Below, in pieces: positions 8,990-17,731 of a stretch of DNA of 64,000 nucleotides. The notes below the pieces were generated by a model, which did no database searches, was not told the origin of the DNA, and saw only the letters and a program-made list of their open reading frames with translations. Each line of letters begins with the position of its first letter. Positions within the stretch are counted from its first letter, which is position 1. Where the stretch lies: contig CALMBF010000201.1 of NCBI GenBank assembly GCA_937860145.1, forward strand, positions 1-64,000, written 5' to 3'. This DNA comes from an uncultured Geobacter sp. GTDB taxonomy: Bacteria > Desulfobacterota > Desulfuromonadia > Geobacterales > DSM-12255. The translations under genes were made by a program, and so were the position numbers.

Positions 8990-9556
8990 TCATCTCCGTC
9001 CGAACAGGCGGTCCAGGTAGATTGATACTGCCGACCGTACCGAGAGATGGTTATAGTCGCCGCAGCCGGTTATCGGTTCCAGAACCAGGTCGGCCGTGGC
9101 GAAAATCTCTTCTGTCATACCCCACCCCGTGCCGAACAGGAGGAGGTAGTCCTCACCGCCGGCAGCGGCTCGCTCTGCCAGCTGGGCGGTCGTCAGGCAG
9201 CCGGGTCTTCCCGCTGCGCCGGTGACGACCAGTTTCGGTTCCCGTCCGCGCCGGCCTGCCATCTCCTGCCTGGCCGCCTCCAGTGACGGGGCGACGGTGA
9301 CGAGATCCAGGGCGGCCTTGCGTTTCGGGTTGTAGGTCGCGCCCCAGCCGTGCTGCCAGTGGGAGACGATCCTGCTCACCAGCGCCTGCTGTTCCGCTAC
9401 CGGTGTGACGATGTAGTACCGGTCGGCGCCGAAGGTCCGGGCCGCCCGGGCGATGTCATGAATATCCAGGTTGGTCACTGCGGTGGTGACCACCTGCCGG
9501 TTCTTGTCGTAGACCGGATGATGAACCAGGGCGATACTGAAGGAGGAAACGGTCAC
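8990..9556 (-). CDS. SPOUT-class RNA methyltransferase
   Basis: A 188-aa protein of the Methyltrn_RNA_4 type, a SAM-dependent SPOUT family usually encoded between trmD and rplS. The N-terminus ([22 protein letters not shown]) is family-typical. The C-terminal knot region has [20 protein letters not shown] and [17 protein letters not shown], where the SAM-binding loops are expected. Its RNA target is not established. The start overlaps the trmD stop by 4 nt, so translation is coupled. Confidence 0.82.
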   Translation of the reverse strand: MTVSSFSIALVHHPVYDKNRQVVTTAVTNLDIHDIARAARTFGADRYYIVTPVAEQQALVSRIVSHWQHGWGATYNPKRKAALDLVTVAPSLEAARQEMAGRRGREPKLVVTGAAGRPGCLTTAQLAERAAAGGEDYLLLFGTGWGMTEEIFATADLVLEPITGCGDYNHLSVRSAVSIYLDRLFGRR

Positions 9557-10290
9557 CGTGCCCCCCCCTGCTCCAGTTCCTGCAGCACTCTCAGGTCTTC
9601 CCCGGTCAGGTCCGCGGTCTCCAGCAGGGACGGCCTGATGCGGCTCGTCTTGAGCAGCGCCTGGGTCCGCCGCCAGCGGGCAATCTCCTTGTGGTTGCCG
9701 GAGAGAAGCACCTCGGGCACTTTCAGGCCGCGAAACTCGGGGGGGCGCGTGTAGTGGGGGTATTCGAGCAGCCCGGCGGAAAACGACTCGTCCTCTGCCG
9801 ACTCGCTGCTCCCCAGGACCCCCGGGACAAGCCTGCCGACCGCATCGACGAGCACCATCGCCGCCAGTTCGCCGCCCGTCAGCACGTAGTCGCCGATGGA
9901 AAACTCGACCGCGGAAAACAGCTCCCGTACCCGTTCGTCGATCCCCTCGTACCGGCCGCAGACAACGACGATCTCCCTCTCGGTCGCCAGCTCCGCCGCC
10001 ATCTTCTGGGTCAGGGGGGTCCCCCGCGGCGATGCCAGCAGGACCCTGGCGCCGGGAGCGTTCCGGGTCGCCTCCTCCAGACAGGCCGTCAGGGGCTCGA
10101 CCTTCATCACCATGCCGGCGCCTCCGCCATAGGGGGCGTCATCCACGGTCCGGTGCCGGTCGAGGGCGTAGTCGCGGATATTGTATAGCTCGAAGCCGAG
10201 CAGGCCGCTCTCCACTCCTCTGCCGATAATGCTGGTGGAAAGGGGGCCGGCAAACATCTCCGGGAACAGGGTGAGTATATGAAATTTCAT
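9553..10290 (-). CDS. trmD: tRNA (guanine-N1-)-methyltransferase
   Basis: A 245-aa SPOUT enzyme that methylates G37 of tRNAs next to the anticodon and prevents frameshifting. Conserved N-terminal segments are [23 protein letters not shown] and [11 protein letters not shown]. The trefoil-knot SAM site is [13 protein letters not shown] and [11 protein letters not shown]. Length is normal. It overlaps rimM upstream and the SPOUT methyltransferase downstream by 4 nt each, forming a coupled block. Confidence 0.96.
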   Translation of the reverse strand: MKFHILTLFPEMFAGPLSTSIIGRGVESGLLGFELYNIRDYALDRHRTVDDAPYGGGAGMVMKVEPLTACLEEATRNAPGARVLLASPRGTPLTQKMAAELATEREIVVVCGRYEGIDERVRELFSAVEFSIGDYVLTGGELAAMVLVDAVGRLVPGVLGSSESAEDESFSAGLLEYPHYTRPPEFRGLKVPEVLLSGNHKEIARWRRTQALLKTSRIRPSLLETADLTGEDLRVLQELEQGGAR

Positions 10291-10805
10291 AGATCGAGCA
10301 ACCCCTCGAAAGGGGTGACGGTCATCACCTTCGCCTCCAGGTCGATGGAGGTGACGACCTCGGCCAGCGCGGGTATCAGGTACTCCCGGCCGGCAGACTT
10401 TACCACGTAGACATCATTGCTCCCCGTCTCGATGATACTCTCAAGGGAGCCAAGCAGCTCGCCGCCAGCCGTGACCACGGTCAGGCCGATGAGGTCGTGC
10501 CAGTAGTATTCGTCGTCCTCGGGCTCCGGCAGCTGGTCGCGGCCGATGTACAGCTCGCACCCGACCAGGTGCAGCACCTGGTTGATATCCCCGTACCCCG
10601 TGAACGTGACGAGGAGCTTCTTGCCGTGCACCGCGGCAGAAGCGAGGTCGTGTTTGACCAACCGGGCCGAGGCATCCTTCACCAGGAGAGAATCGACGGC
10701 GAAGAACGTATCAAACTGCCCGGAGTAGGGAACAACTCTCAACTGCCCCCTGATACCGTGGGTAGCAACGATCTTTCCCAGCAGGATCAGGTCATCGGCA
10801 GCCAT
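10287..10805 (-). CDS. rimM: 16S rRNA processing protein RimM
   Basis: A 172-aa 30S maturation factor that binds S19. The N-terminal RimM domain has [17 protein letters not shown]. The C-terminal PRC-barrel carries [32 protein letters not shown] and EYLIPAL. Length and motif order are standard. It overlaps trmD by 4 nt and touches the stop of the KH-domain gene upstream. Confidence 0.95.
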   Translation of the reverse strand: MAADDLILLGKIVATHGIRGQLRVVPYSGQFDTFFAVDSLLVKDASARLVKHDLASAAVHGKKLLVTFTGYGDINQVLHLVGCELYIGRDQLPEPEDDEYYWHDLIGLTVVTAGGELLGSLESIIETGSNDVYVVKSAGREYLIPALAEVVTSIDLEAKVMTVTPFEGLLDL

Positions 10806-11035
10806 TACTCGACAATCTTCAGGATGGCCTTCTTGTTGTCCTTGGTGGAAACCGCGTTGAGCAGCGTCCGTACAGCTTTTGCAGTCCGGCCCTCTTTACC
10901 GATGATCCGCCCCATGTCCTCCTTGGCAACGGTCAGCTTGATGACAGTGGTATCCTCTTCGATCTCTTCGGTTGCCCGTACCTGGGTGGGATCATCAACA
11001 AGCGCTTTGGCAATGGTCTCTACGAGCTGTCTCAT
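10805..11035 (-). CDS. khpA: KH-domain RNA-binding protein KhpA
   Basis: A 76-aa single KH-domain protein (YlqC/KhpA). It starts MRQLVETIAKALVDDP, and the GxxG RNA-binding loop is visible in GRIIGKEGRTAKAVRTLL. The frame is open further upstream, but the family start and the upstream GAGGT favour this ATG. It lies between rpsP and rimM, the usual place in many bacteria. KhpA binds RNA with KhpB and affects envelope growth and translation; its targets here are unknown. Confidence 0.9.
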   Translation of the reverse strand: MRQLVETIAKALVDDPTQVRATEEIEEDTTVIKLTVAKEDMGRIIGKEGRTAKAVRTLLNAVSTKDNKKAILKIVE

Positions 11036-11090
11036 GTCGGTAACCTCTGTGTCTCTGGAATAGCCGGCGGGCCGGTTTTGGAACAGGTTA

Positions 11091-11357
11091 TCAGGCAGCC
11101 TTGGTGGTGAACTTGGCCCAGATGCCGGCATTTTTCAGGAGCTGCCTGACCGTATCGGTCGGCTGAACCCCCTTGCCGAGCCAGCAGAGCGCTTCACCTT
11201 CGTCTACCTTGAAGACGGCAGGATTCTGGTTGGGATCGTAGGTCCCCACGTTGGCGATGAACCGGCCATCTCTCCTGGCACGCTCATCGGCGATAACCAC
11301 CTGGTAGAAAGGTTTTTTCTTGGCGCCTGCACGGGCAAGTCTCATTTTTACAGCCAT
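11091..11357 (-). CDS. rpsP: 30S ribosomal protein S16
   Basis: An 88-aa S16 protein with [40 protein letters not shown] and [12 protein letters not shown] motifs. GGAGGA lies before the ATG. It sits 86 nt after ffh and 55 nt before khpA in the same direction, the common ffh-rpsP arrangement. Confidence 0.97.
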   Translation of the reverse strand: MAVKMRLARAGAKKKPFYQVVIADERARRDGRFIANVGTYDPNQNPAVFKVDEGEALCWLGKGVQPTDTVRQLLKNAGIWAKFTTKAA

Positions 11358-11443
11358 CTTTTCCTCCTGATATTCGTACGGTTAATCCGTTCCGATATGT
11401 GTTGTATGGTGTTATACCACCCGGTGAATCAATTACCAGTCTC

Positions 11444-12811
11444 TCAGAAAGGGAACATCCCTTTCCCCATCCCCTTCATACCGCGCATCCCCTTCATCAG
11501 CCCCATGGGGCCCATCTTCTGCAGCTGCTGCACTACCTTCTGGGCCTCGACGAAGCGCTTCAGGAGCTGGTTGACCTCCTGCACGGTGGTCCCGCTCCCC
11601 TTGGCTATCCGCAGGCGCCTGCTGCCGTTGATGATGGTGTGGTTGGCACGCTCCTTCGGAGTCATGGAGTTGATGATCGCCTCGATCCGCTTCATCTCCT
11701 TCTCCGGCGGCTGCATCCCCTCCATCTGCTTCATCATCTTCCCCATGCCGGGGATCATGCCCATGATCGACTCAAGGGAACCGAGCTTCTTCATCTGCTG
11801 GAGCTGGCTGCGGAAATCCTCCAGGTCGAACTTGTTCTTCTTCAGTTTCTCCTGAAGACGCTGGGCCTCACCCGCGTCGAAGACGGAATGGGCCTTCTCC
11901 ACCAAGGTCAGGACATCCCCCATGCCGAGGATCCGGGAAACCAGGCGGTCGGCATGAAACACCTCGAGAGCGTCCAGCTTCTCCCCCAGGCCGACGAACT
12001 TGACCGGCTTGCCGGTCACCGCCCGGATGGAGAGCGCCGCCCCCCCCTTGGCATCACCGTCAAGCTTGGTCAGGACGACACCCGTCACGCCAAGCCTGTC
12101 GTTGAAACCGGAAGCGACATTCACCGCTTCCTGACCGGTCATCGCATCGGCGACAAAGAGAACCTCCCGGGGGGAGACCTCGTCCCTTATGCGCACAAGC
12201 TCGTTCATCAGGTATTCATCGATCTGATGACGGCCGGCCGTGTCCAGTATGACCGTATCGAAACCGTTCAGCTCGGCGTAGCGAATGGCATCACGGCAAA
12301 TCTGCACGGGATCCTGATCGGCTGTGGAGTCAAAGGTATCGATGGCAAGCTGGCGTCCGACGGTTTTCAGCTGCTCGATCGCCGCGGGTCGATAAACGTC
12401 CGCGGGGACGAGCAGGGGCCGGCGACGCTGGGAACGAAGGTGTTTGGCCAGCTTGCCGCAGGAGGTGGTCTTGCCGGCCCCCTGGAGGCCGACCATCATG
12501 ATCGCCACCGGCGGCTTCGCCGCAAGGTCGAGGGAGTTGTCCTCACCGCCACCCATCATGGCAACCAGCTCATCGTGGACGATCTTGATGACCTGCTGCC
12601 CGGGGGAGAGGCTTTTCAGGACCTCAGTGCCGACGGCGCGCTCGCGGACCTTTTCGACAAACTCCTTGACGACCTTGAAGTTGACATCGGCCTCAAGTAG
12701 GACCAGGCGAACCTCGCGCAGCGCCTCCTTGATGTTATCCTCCGTCATCACCCCCTGGCCGCGGAGCTTCTTGAATACCAGTTCGAGCTTGTCGGAAAGA
12801 TTATCAAACAT
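11444..12811 (-). CDS. ffh: Signal recognition particle protein Ffh
   Basis: A 455-aa GTPase that binds signal sequences and 4.5S RNA and delivers nascent membrane proteins to FtsY. The N domain spans 1-90. The G domain shows GLQGAGKTTSCGKL, DTAGRHQID and TKLDGDAKGG. A Met-rich M domain occupies the last 150 residues and ends in GMRGMKGMGKGMFPF. The start MFDNLSDKLE is chosen from the family; the frame is open 18 codons upstream. The ribosome binding site is weak. A good promoter lies about 100 nt upstream. Confidence 0.95.
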   Translation of the reverse strand: MFDNLSDKLELVFKKLRGQGVMTEDNIKEALREVRLVLLEADVNFKVVKEFVEKVRERAVGTEVLKSLSPGQQVIKIVHDELVAMMGGGEDNSLDLAAKPPVAIMMVGLQGAGKTTSCGKLAKHLRSQRRRPLLVPADVYRPAAIEQLKTVGRQLAIDTFDSTADQDPVQICRDAIRYAELNGFDTVILDTAGRHQIDEYLMNELVRIRDEVSPREVLFVADAMTGQEAVNVASGFNDRLGVTGVVLTKLDGDAKGGAALSIRAVTGKPVKFVGLGEKLDALEVFHADRLVSRILGMGDVLTLVEKAHSVFDAGEAQRLQEKLKKNKFDLEDFRSQLQQMKKLGSLESIMGMIPGMGKMMKQMEGMQPPEKEMKRIEAIINSMTPKERANHTIINGSRRLRIAKGSGTTVQEVNQLLKRFVEAQKVVQQLQKMGPMGLMKGMRGMKGMGKGMFPF

Positions 12812-12915
12812 CGGTACAATCACCACGAGAGGCGCCGGCCGGGCCGGACCGAAGCCCCCATGCACCTGGAAAAATTAACGAAACCGCAGGGCAGATATAC
12901 CCTTGTAAAGGGTTA

Positions 12916-12945
12916 ACTATAGAGGAGTCTATGTTTTTTTGTCAA
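12916..12945 (-). promoter_or_regulatory. Sigma-70 type promoter of ffh operon
   Basis: On the minus strand TTGACA (12940-12945) and TATAGT (12916-12921) are separated by 18 nt. A start near 12909 would give a leader of about 98 nt before ffh and could drive the cluster down to rplS. Confidence 0.65.
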
Positions 12946-13014
12946 GACAAAAAACAAATTCCCGACAGGGCTTGCCGTTGCCCTTTCCGCTTCCCTCTGC
13001 TACAGTAGCACATC

Positions 13015-13758
13015 ATGACAACCATCGGGCTCGTATGTGCAATCCCCCAGGAAAGCAGGCCGATCGCAAAGCGCTTTCCAGGATCGTCAAAACTGCGACT
13101 GGCCGGTTTCCCTGCCTGGACCTTCCAGGCCGGCAACAACCCGGTCACTCTCATCGAGAGCGGCATGGGACCGGCGCAGGCCGCCGCGGCAACAGCTGCC
13201 CTCATCGAATCCGCCAGGCCGGACCTGGTGCTTAACGCCGGATTCTGCGGCGCGCTCGCGCCGGGGCTATCCGTCGGCGACCTGGTACTCGCCCGACAGC
13301 AGTACTCATGGTCCTCCGGCAGCTTGTCACCAGCCCCGCAGCCGGACAGCCGTCTTGCCGGCATCATGCTCCAGACACTCGGCTCCGCCTGCCATCCGGG
13401 GTCATTTGTCTCCACCGCCACCTTTGCAGGCAAAAGTGACATTTGCCCGTTCATCCCCTATACTGTAAGCAATCCCGTCCTCGAGATGGAGAGTGCCGCG
13501 GTGATCCGGACCTGCCACGAGGCACGGATACCGGTCGCAGCGCTTCGTGCCGTGAGCGATGCCAGCGACGAAGACCCATCGGCACTGGTCACGCGACTGT
13601 TCAACCGGGATTTCACCTTGAATCGCGGAAGGACCGCGATCACCCTCCTCGGCAATCCGGGGATGCTCCCGCAACTCTTGCGCCTGGCAGCCAATGCCAG
13701 AAGGGCCGGCACCGCCCTGGCAGATGCCCTGGCCCCTACACTGGAGAAACTGGCATGA
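13015..13758 (+). CDS. Nucleoside phosphorylase/nucleosidase-like protein
   Basis: A 247-aa protein of the MTA/SAH nucleosidase and purine phosphorylase fold. Typical segments are [10 protein letters not shown] at the N-terminus, [11 protein letters not shown] (phosphate/ribose loop), [11 protein letters not shown], the ribose-binding LEMESAAV (Glu157, Glu159) and the catalytic-Asp region VSDASDED (Asp182). The substrate cannot be read from sequence; candidates are methylthioadenosine, SAH, futalosine or a hopanoid precursor as in HpnG. The stop overlaps the next ATG (ATGA), linking it to a lipoprotein and a secreted protease-like gene. Confidence 0.7.
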   Translation: MTTIGLVCAIPQESRPIAKRFPGSSKLRLAGFPAWTFQAGNNPVTLIESGMGPAQAAAATAALIESARPDLVLNAGFCGALAPGLSVGDLVLARQQYSWSSGSLSPAPQPDSRLAGIMLQTLGSACHPGSFVSTATFAGKSDICPFIPYTVSNPVLEMESAAVIRTCHEARIPVAALRAVSDASDEDPSALVTRLFNRDFTLNRGRTAITLLGNPGMLPQLLRLAANARRAGTALADALAPTLEKLA

Positions 13759-14258
13759 ATCTGAAACCGCTCATTCTGCCGCTCATCACCCTCATGTCCC
13801 TCTCTTCATGCACCCTGCCAGCCACGACAGCCTCGACCTGGCAGCCGTTCTCCTTCAACGGCACCGGCTTCGTCCCCGGCGAACGGGAGGGGATGCCGTC
13901 GCTCTGGATTCGGGACGGGTTCATCCCCCGAACCGAAAAAATGGGCCCCGAGGCGGCGGATATCGGCCGGTTACCGGCAAAGGTCGGCGCAGTCGCCGGC
14001 GTCTGCTACCTCCAGACCAGCGGCGGCAAACTAGCAGACACATCCGGCAGCACCCCCTATGCGGACGAGCAGATAACCATCAAAAGCGCCAGCGACGGAG
14101 TCTTTGTCACCAGGACCGACGACCGAGGCCTGTTCATCGAAACGCTCTACCCCGGAGAGTACGAATTTTCCTGTCGCGGCGCGGGAAGCCCGGCCAGGGT
14201 ATTCGAAGGGAAAACGACCCTCGTTACCATCAGGGGGGGGAAAAGGATGGTCGACTGA
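13755..14258 (+). CDS. Hypothetical lipoprotein
   Basis: A 167-aa predicted lipoprotein with lipobox LSSC (Cys19) after a short hydrophobic leader. The rest is a soluble domain with SWIRDGF-like and [11 protein letters not shown] segments. The C-terminal region ([24 protein letters not shown]) resembles a carboxypeptidase-regulatory or transthyretin-like beta-sandwich. No enzyme motif is visible. The start is fixed by a 4-nt overlap with the nucleosidase gene, and the stop overlaps the next start (TGATG), so three genes form one coupled unit. Confidence 0.65.
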   Translation: MNLKPLILPLITLMSLSSCTLPATTASTWQPFSFNGTGFVPGEREGMPSLWIRDGFIPRTEKMGPEAADIGRLPAKVGAVAGVCYLQTSGGKLADTSGSTPYADEQITIKSASDGVFVTRTDDRGLFIETLYPGEYEFSCRGAGSPARVFEGKTTLVTIRGGKRMVD

Positions 14259-16042
14259 TGAAAACATTCGCAAGGACCCTGATCATAGCGGTACTGCTCA
14301 GCGCAAGCCTGGCATACGGGGGAGAACTGGACACCTATTACCTTGAGCAGTTCGGCGAACTTGCCTCCCCCCCCTCACTGCTGAAAACCGGCGCAGCGTA
14401 CCCGGTTCGTCGCTGCGGCTTGCCGCTGCGCCACGACCTGACCCGCGACTGGACCAAACTGGAGAGCGGCACGCAAAAGACCCTGGCCAAGTACCTGGCA
14501 CGACCGGTCCTGACCGGCGAGGCGACCTACACCTCCACCGGCGGGCATTTCGTCATCCACTACGCCACCTCCGGCAGCGACGCTCCACCGCTGACGACCA
14601 CTCCTCCCAGTACCACCCCCGACTGGGTCAGGACCGTTGCCGACACGTTTGAAAACGTCTATGCACGGGAAGTCATGACATTCGGCTACGCGGCACCGCC
14701 CACCATTCCCTACGACATCTACCTGCAGCAACTGGCCAGCCTGAATGAATTCGGCCATACCCAGACCGAAACGCTGACCGGGCAGGTCGCCACCAGTTAC
14801 ATCGTCATTGACAACGACTTCGCCGACCCGGTCTACGCGCCCTACAACGGTACGCCCGCTCTCCAGATAACGGCTGCCCACGAGTTCCACCATGCCATCC
14901 AGTACGGCTACAACTATTTCTTCGAAGTATGGTATGCGGAGGCGACCTCGACATGGATGGAAGATGAAATCTACGACTCGGTGAACCAGCTCTACGACTA
15001 CTCGCTCGTCTACCTGCAAAATCCTTCCCTGAGCCTCGATACGCCGGTCTCGCTCACAACCGGAGGGGGTTATGGGCGCTGGATTTTCAACCGTTTCCTG
15101 GCCGAGACCCATGGGACAGACATCATCCGCTCGATCTGGACCAAGCTCGGGCAGACGACCGCCCTGAACGGCAACGACATCCCCATGCTGCCGGTCATCG
15201 ACAGCGTACTCGCTGTCTCATCCAGCACCCTGGCCGCCGAGTCGCTCCAGTTCGGCAAGCGCCTCTACGAACAGAACTGGACCACCCACACGAACGAAAT
15301 ATCGATCCTCTATCGCCACCCCCTGGCCTTCGCGGCCACCTACACCACCTACCCGGTCAACGCCACGACGACGCCACCGCCGTCCGTATCCCTCCCGAAC
15401 CATTATGCCCTGGCGTTCTATAAATTCATCCCCTCCGCCTCCGCACCGGCAGACCTCCACCTGACGTTCAGCCAGAAACCGGTCACCCTGGCAGTTCTCG
15501 CCATCAAGAAGCTCGTCAACGGGAGCTTCCAGGAGTTTTACTTTGACGCCGCCACGTCCAGCATAACCGTCACGGACTTCAACGGCCCGGCCACCGCAGA
15601 GGTAGCCCTGATCATCGACAACACCAGCGATCTCAACGGCCAGGTTGCCCAGTTCTCCACCGACGGCACCACCCCCCCCGTAAGCAGCGGCGGCGGTGGT
15701 GGCGGCGGTGGATGTTTCATCGCCACCGCGGCGTACGGCAGCTATCTTCACCCCAAGGTCATGGTCCTGAGAAAATTCAGGGACAACTACCTGCTGACCA
15801 ACACCCCGGGGAGGATTCTGGTGTCGCTCTACTACAGGTACAGCCCTCCGGCCGCTGAATTCATCCGTCATCACGAGACCCTGCGGTTCCTGACAAGGGT
15901 GGCGCTGGCGCCGCTGATCTTCGCGGTGGAACATGCCGGAGCGGTTTTGTGCGCGGCGCTGCTGAACCTCATCCTTGGCGGGGGCCTGCTTGCCTGGCGC
16001 CGGAGAACGAATGCCGCCACCCCGACCACTGCCAGGGCCTGA
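14258..16042 (+). CDS. Secreted HExxH metalloprotease-like protein with CFI-box C-terminus
   Basis: A 594-aa exported protein. The signal peptide is residues 1-20 (ends LAYG). A zinc-peptidase motif HEFHH at 208-212 is followed by Glu residues at 228 and 235 that could be the third ligand, resembling the MXAN_6640 family. A beta-rich domain follows. A poly-Gly linker leads into [10 protein letters not shown] starting at Cys486, then a 100-residue tail with membrane segments. This is the CFI-box-CTERM domain, common in Geobacter surface proteins and presumed to be a sorting or anchoring signal. Function is inferred. Confidence 0.72.
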   Translation: MKTFARTLIIAVLLSASLAYGGELDTYYLEQFGELASPPSLLKTGAAYPVRRCGLPLRHDLTRDWTKLESGTQKTLAKYLARPVLTGEATYTSTGGHFVIHYATSGSDAPPLTTTPPSTTPDWVRTVADTFENVYAREVMTFGYAAPPTIPYDIYLQQLASLNEFGHTQTETLTGQVATSYIVIDNDFADPVYAPYNGTPALQITAAHEFHHAIQYGYNYFFEVWYAEATSTWMEDEIYDSVNQLYDYSLVYLQNPSLSLDTPVSLTTGGGYGRWIFNRFLAETHGTDIIRSIWTKLGQTTALNGNDIPMLPVIDSVLAVSSSTLAAESLQFGKRLYEQNWTTHTNEISILYRHPLAFAATYTTYPVNATTTPPPSVSLPNHYALAFYKFIPSASAPADLHLTFSQKPVTLAVLAIKKLVNGSFQEFYFDAATSSITVTDFNGPATAEVALIIDNTSDLNGQVAQFSTDGTTPPVSSGGGGGGGGCFIATAAYGSYLHPKVMVLRKFRDNYLLTNTPGRILVSLYYRYSPPAAEFIRHHETLRFLTRVALAPLIFAVEHAGAVLCAALLNLILGGGLLAWRRRTNAATPTTARA

Positions 16043-16059
16043 CCCCTGCTGTTCAGACA

Positions 16060-16095
16060 AAAAAAGCCCCGCCGGCATGCCGGCGGGGCTTTTTT
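16060..16095. terminator. Bidirectional terminator
   Basis: The stem GCCCCGCCGGC/GCCGGCGGGGC with a 2-nt centre is flanked by A-run and T-run. It serves the plus-strand protease gene and the minus-strand cold-shock gene. Confidence 0.88.
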
Positions 16096-16111
16096 CTGTT
16101 CAAGGCGGGAA

Positions 16112-16312
16112 TTAACCCTTGCGAACGTTGGCAGCCTGAAGGCCTTTGGGCCCGTTGACAACGTCGAACGTCACGGACTCACCTTCGGCAAGCGACTTGA
16201 AGCCGTCGCTGATGATGGCGGAGAAGTGTACGAATACGTCATCGCCATTCTCCTGCTCGATGAAACCGAAACCCTTTGCATCGTTGAACCACTTGACTTT
16301 ACCCTGTGCCAT
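16112..16312 (-). CDS. Cold-shock domain protein (CspA family)
   Basis: A 66-aa single cold-shock domain with RNP1 (KGFGFIEQ) and RNP2 (DVFVHFSAI). It binds single-stranded RNA or DNA and acts as an RNA chaperone. The frame is open upstream, but AGGAGG just before [10 protein letters not shown] fixes the start. A leader of about 150 nt that can fold back on the ribosome binding site precedes it. Confidence 0.95.
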   Translation of the reverse strand: MAQGKVKWFNDAKGFGFIEQENGDDVFVHFSAIISDGFKSLAEGESVTFDVVNGPKGLQAANVRKG

Positions 16313-16390
16313 TTCCTGCCTCCTTTTAGGCTCCGGCCTATCGTGCCGGTTTGCGTGTGTACTGCAGCTGCCGGAGTCTTGAGGCAGGAA
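16313..16390 (-). promoter_or_regulatory. Structured csp mRNA leader masking the ribosome binding site
   Basis: In the mRNA, TTCCTGCCTC (16390-16381) is perfectly complementary to GAGGCAGGAA (16322-16313), which contains most of the Shine-Dalgarno sequence directly before the ATG. Nested inside, CTCCGGC (16376-16370) pairs with GCCGGAG (16337-16331). The complementarity is seen; control by temperature is inferred from known csp leaders. Confidence 0.55.
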
Positions 16391-16471
16391 TTCTCTCAGG
16401 TCCAACATTGTGGCCATGTAACGGATTCCTGGAACTGCAAAAACTTCCGATACCGAACTGCGCACGTTACA

Positions 16472-16499
16472 TTAGCATTGCGTAATTGTCGATGTCAAC
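16472..16499 (-). promoter_or_regulatory. Promoter of the cold-shock gene
   Basis: TTGACA (16494-16499) and GCTAAT (16472-16477), spaced 16 nt, lie on the minus strand. A start near 16465 would give a leader of about 153 nt, typical of cold-shock mRNAs. Confidence 0.5.
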
Positions 16500-16525
16500 A
16501 TTTTTTTATCACTCCCCGCAACGTG

Positions 16526-17560
16526 CTAAAACATGTTGATCTGGCGGATGAATGCGATCAGAAGGCCGTAGTGATGATGGTCGAAGTCGATGATGATCCG
16601 GGGCAGATGGAGGGTATCCGGCTCGTCGACCTCTTCGGGGAGCGCCGGAGTCCGACTGATGACACTCCCCGGGAGCAGCAGTTCGGGAAACTCGGTAGCC
16701 AGTTCATCCAGTTGCTGGTCGCTGAGCTCCCTGTTGAGGCGGATGATGAGCTTGCCGTCCACGAAGCGGTGGGAGTGATAATTGGAATAGAATCCCTCGA
16801 TAACCTGGATCGCCTCGTCAATGTCCCTGGTGATGGTGAAAATGGAAAAATCGTCCGCCGACACAAACCCCTTGCCGAGGAGTTTGGTCTTGACGAACTC
16901 AAACCACCCTTCCCAGTAGCCGGTTTCATCATCAATGAGCAGCAACGGCTTCGGCGTGGTCTTCCCGGTCTGGATCAGGGTAAAAACCTCCATGGCCTCG
17001 TCCAGGGTTCCGAAACCGCCCGGAAAGACCGCGATGGCATCCGACTCCTTGACGAAGGCAACCTTGCGGTTGAAGAAGTATTTGTAGGTGATCAGGCGCG
17101 GCGTCCTGGCCATAACGATGTTGGGCGCCTGCTCGAAGGGGAGATGGATATTGACGGCAAACGAGTTGTCACTGCCGGCCCCTTCGTTCCCGGCCTGCAT
17201 GATCCCGGGACCGCCGCCGGTGATGATCATGAACCCCCGCTCCACCAGGCGCCGGCTGAATTCCCTGCAGAGCTGGTAGTTGGCTTCGTCCGGCCCCGTG
17301 CGGGCAGAGCCGAAAATGGTCACCTTCTTTTTGTGCCGGTAGGGAGCGAATACCTTGTTGGTGTAACGCATCTCCTTCATCGTATTGTTCAGCATTTTCA
17401 TGTCGGCCAGATAGGTTGTCTCCTGGCCCGCCTTGAGGGCGGCTATGATCATCTCCTTCACCAGGGAGGGGTGATGGATTCCTCCGACCTTGGTGATAAG
17501 CTCCTGGATCAGACCGTCTACTTCCTCATTCTTCCGTGAAAAACTCAGCTCTATCGGCAT
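16526..17560 (-). CDS. LOG-family protein (Lonely-guy type phosphoribohydrolase)
   Basis: A 344-aa protein. The central Rossmann domain carries the LOG signatures TGGGPGIMQAGNEGA and FPGGFGTLDE, which bind nucleoside 5'-monophosphates and catalyse base release. It is longer than typical LOG proteins (about 190 aa): a helical N-terminus of about 75 residues and a C-terminal extension of about 100 residues ending in HHHYGLLIAFIRQINMF. Similar long forms exist in Geobacter-type genomes. The physiological substrate is unknown; AMP-type nucleotide hydrolysis is likely. Confidence 0.8.
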   Translation of the reverse strand: MPIELSFSRKNEEVDGLIQELITKVGGIHHPSLVKEMIIAALKAGQETTYLADMKMLNNTMKEMRYTNKVFAPYRHKKKVTIFGSARTGPDEANYQLCREFSRRLVERGFMIITGGGPGIMQAGNEGAGSDNSFAVNIHLPFEQAPNIVMARTPRLITYKYFFNRKVAFVKESDAIAVFPGGFGTLDEAMEVFTLIQTGKTTPKPLLLIDDETGYWEGWFEFVKTKLLGKGFVSADDFSIFTITRDIDEAIQVIEGFYSNYHSHRFVDGKLIIRLNRELSDQQLDELATEFPELLLPGSVISRTPALPEEVDEPDTLHLPRIIIDFDHHHYGLLIAFIRQINMF

Positions 17561-17613
17561 TCGGACAGCATCCCTCCGCGATTTTGGCGGGAGTATAGCA
17601 CCTTGCCCATTTG

Positions 17614-17681
17614 ACGTGCAAACAGTTAAGCAATATCGAACAATTATTAAATTGACCTCCTTTGCACGTTTTCGCTACATT
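17614..17681 (+). promoter_or_regulatory. leuC promoter with flanking inverted repeat
   Basis: TTGACC (17652-17657) and TACATT (17676-17681), spaced 18 nt, are a plausible promoter for leuCD. The perfect 9-bp inverted repeat ACGTGCAAA (17614-17622) and TTTGCACGT (17661-17669) brackets the -35 region, suggesting a regulator that binds or loops here. Confidence 0.4.
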
Positions 17682-17731
17682 ACGCGAAGTAATCACAACA
17701 TCATACCTACCGAACGAAAGGGAGCAGAGCT

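Noticed and set aside
11399..12700. Long open frame on the plus strand opposite ffh (433 aa)
   Set aside because: It is an antisense shadow of a high-G+C gene with His/Leu/Asp-rich low-quality sequence, no ribosome binding site and no recognisable domain. Similar shadows opposite leuA, ilvB, ilvC, ilvD, ahcY, rseP and dxr were also discarded.
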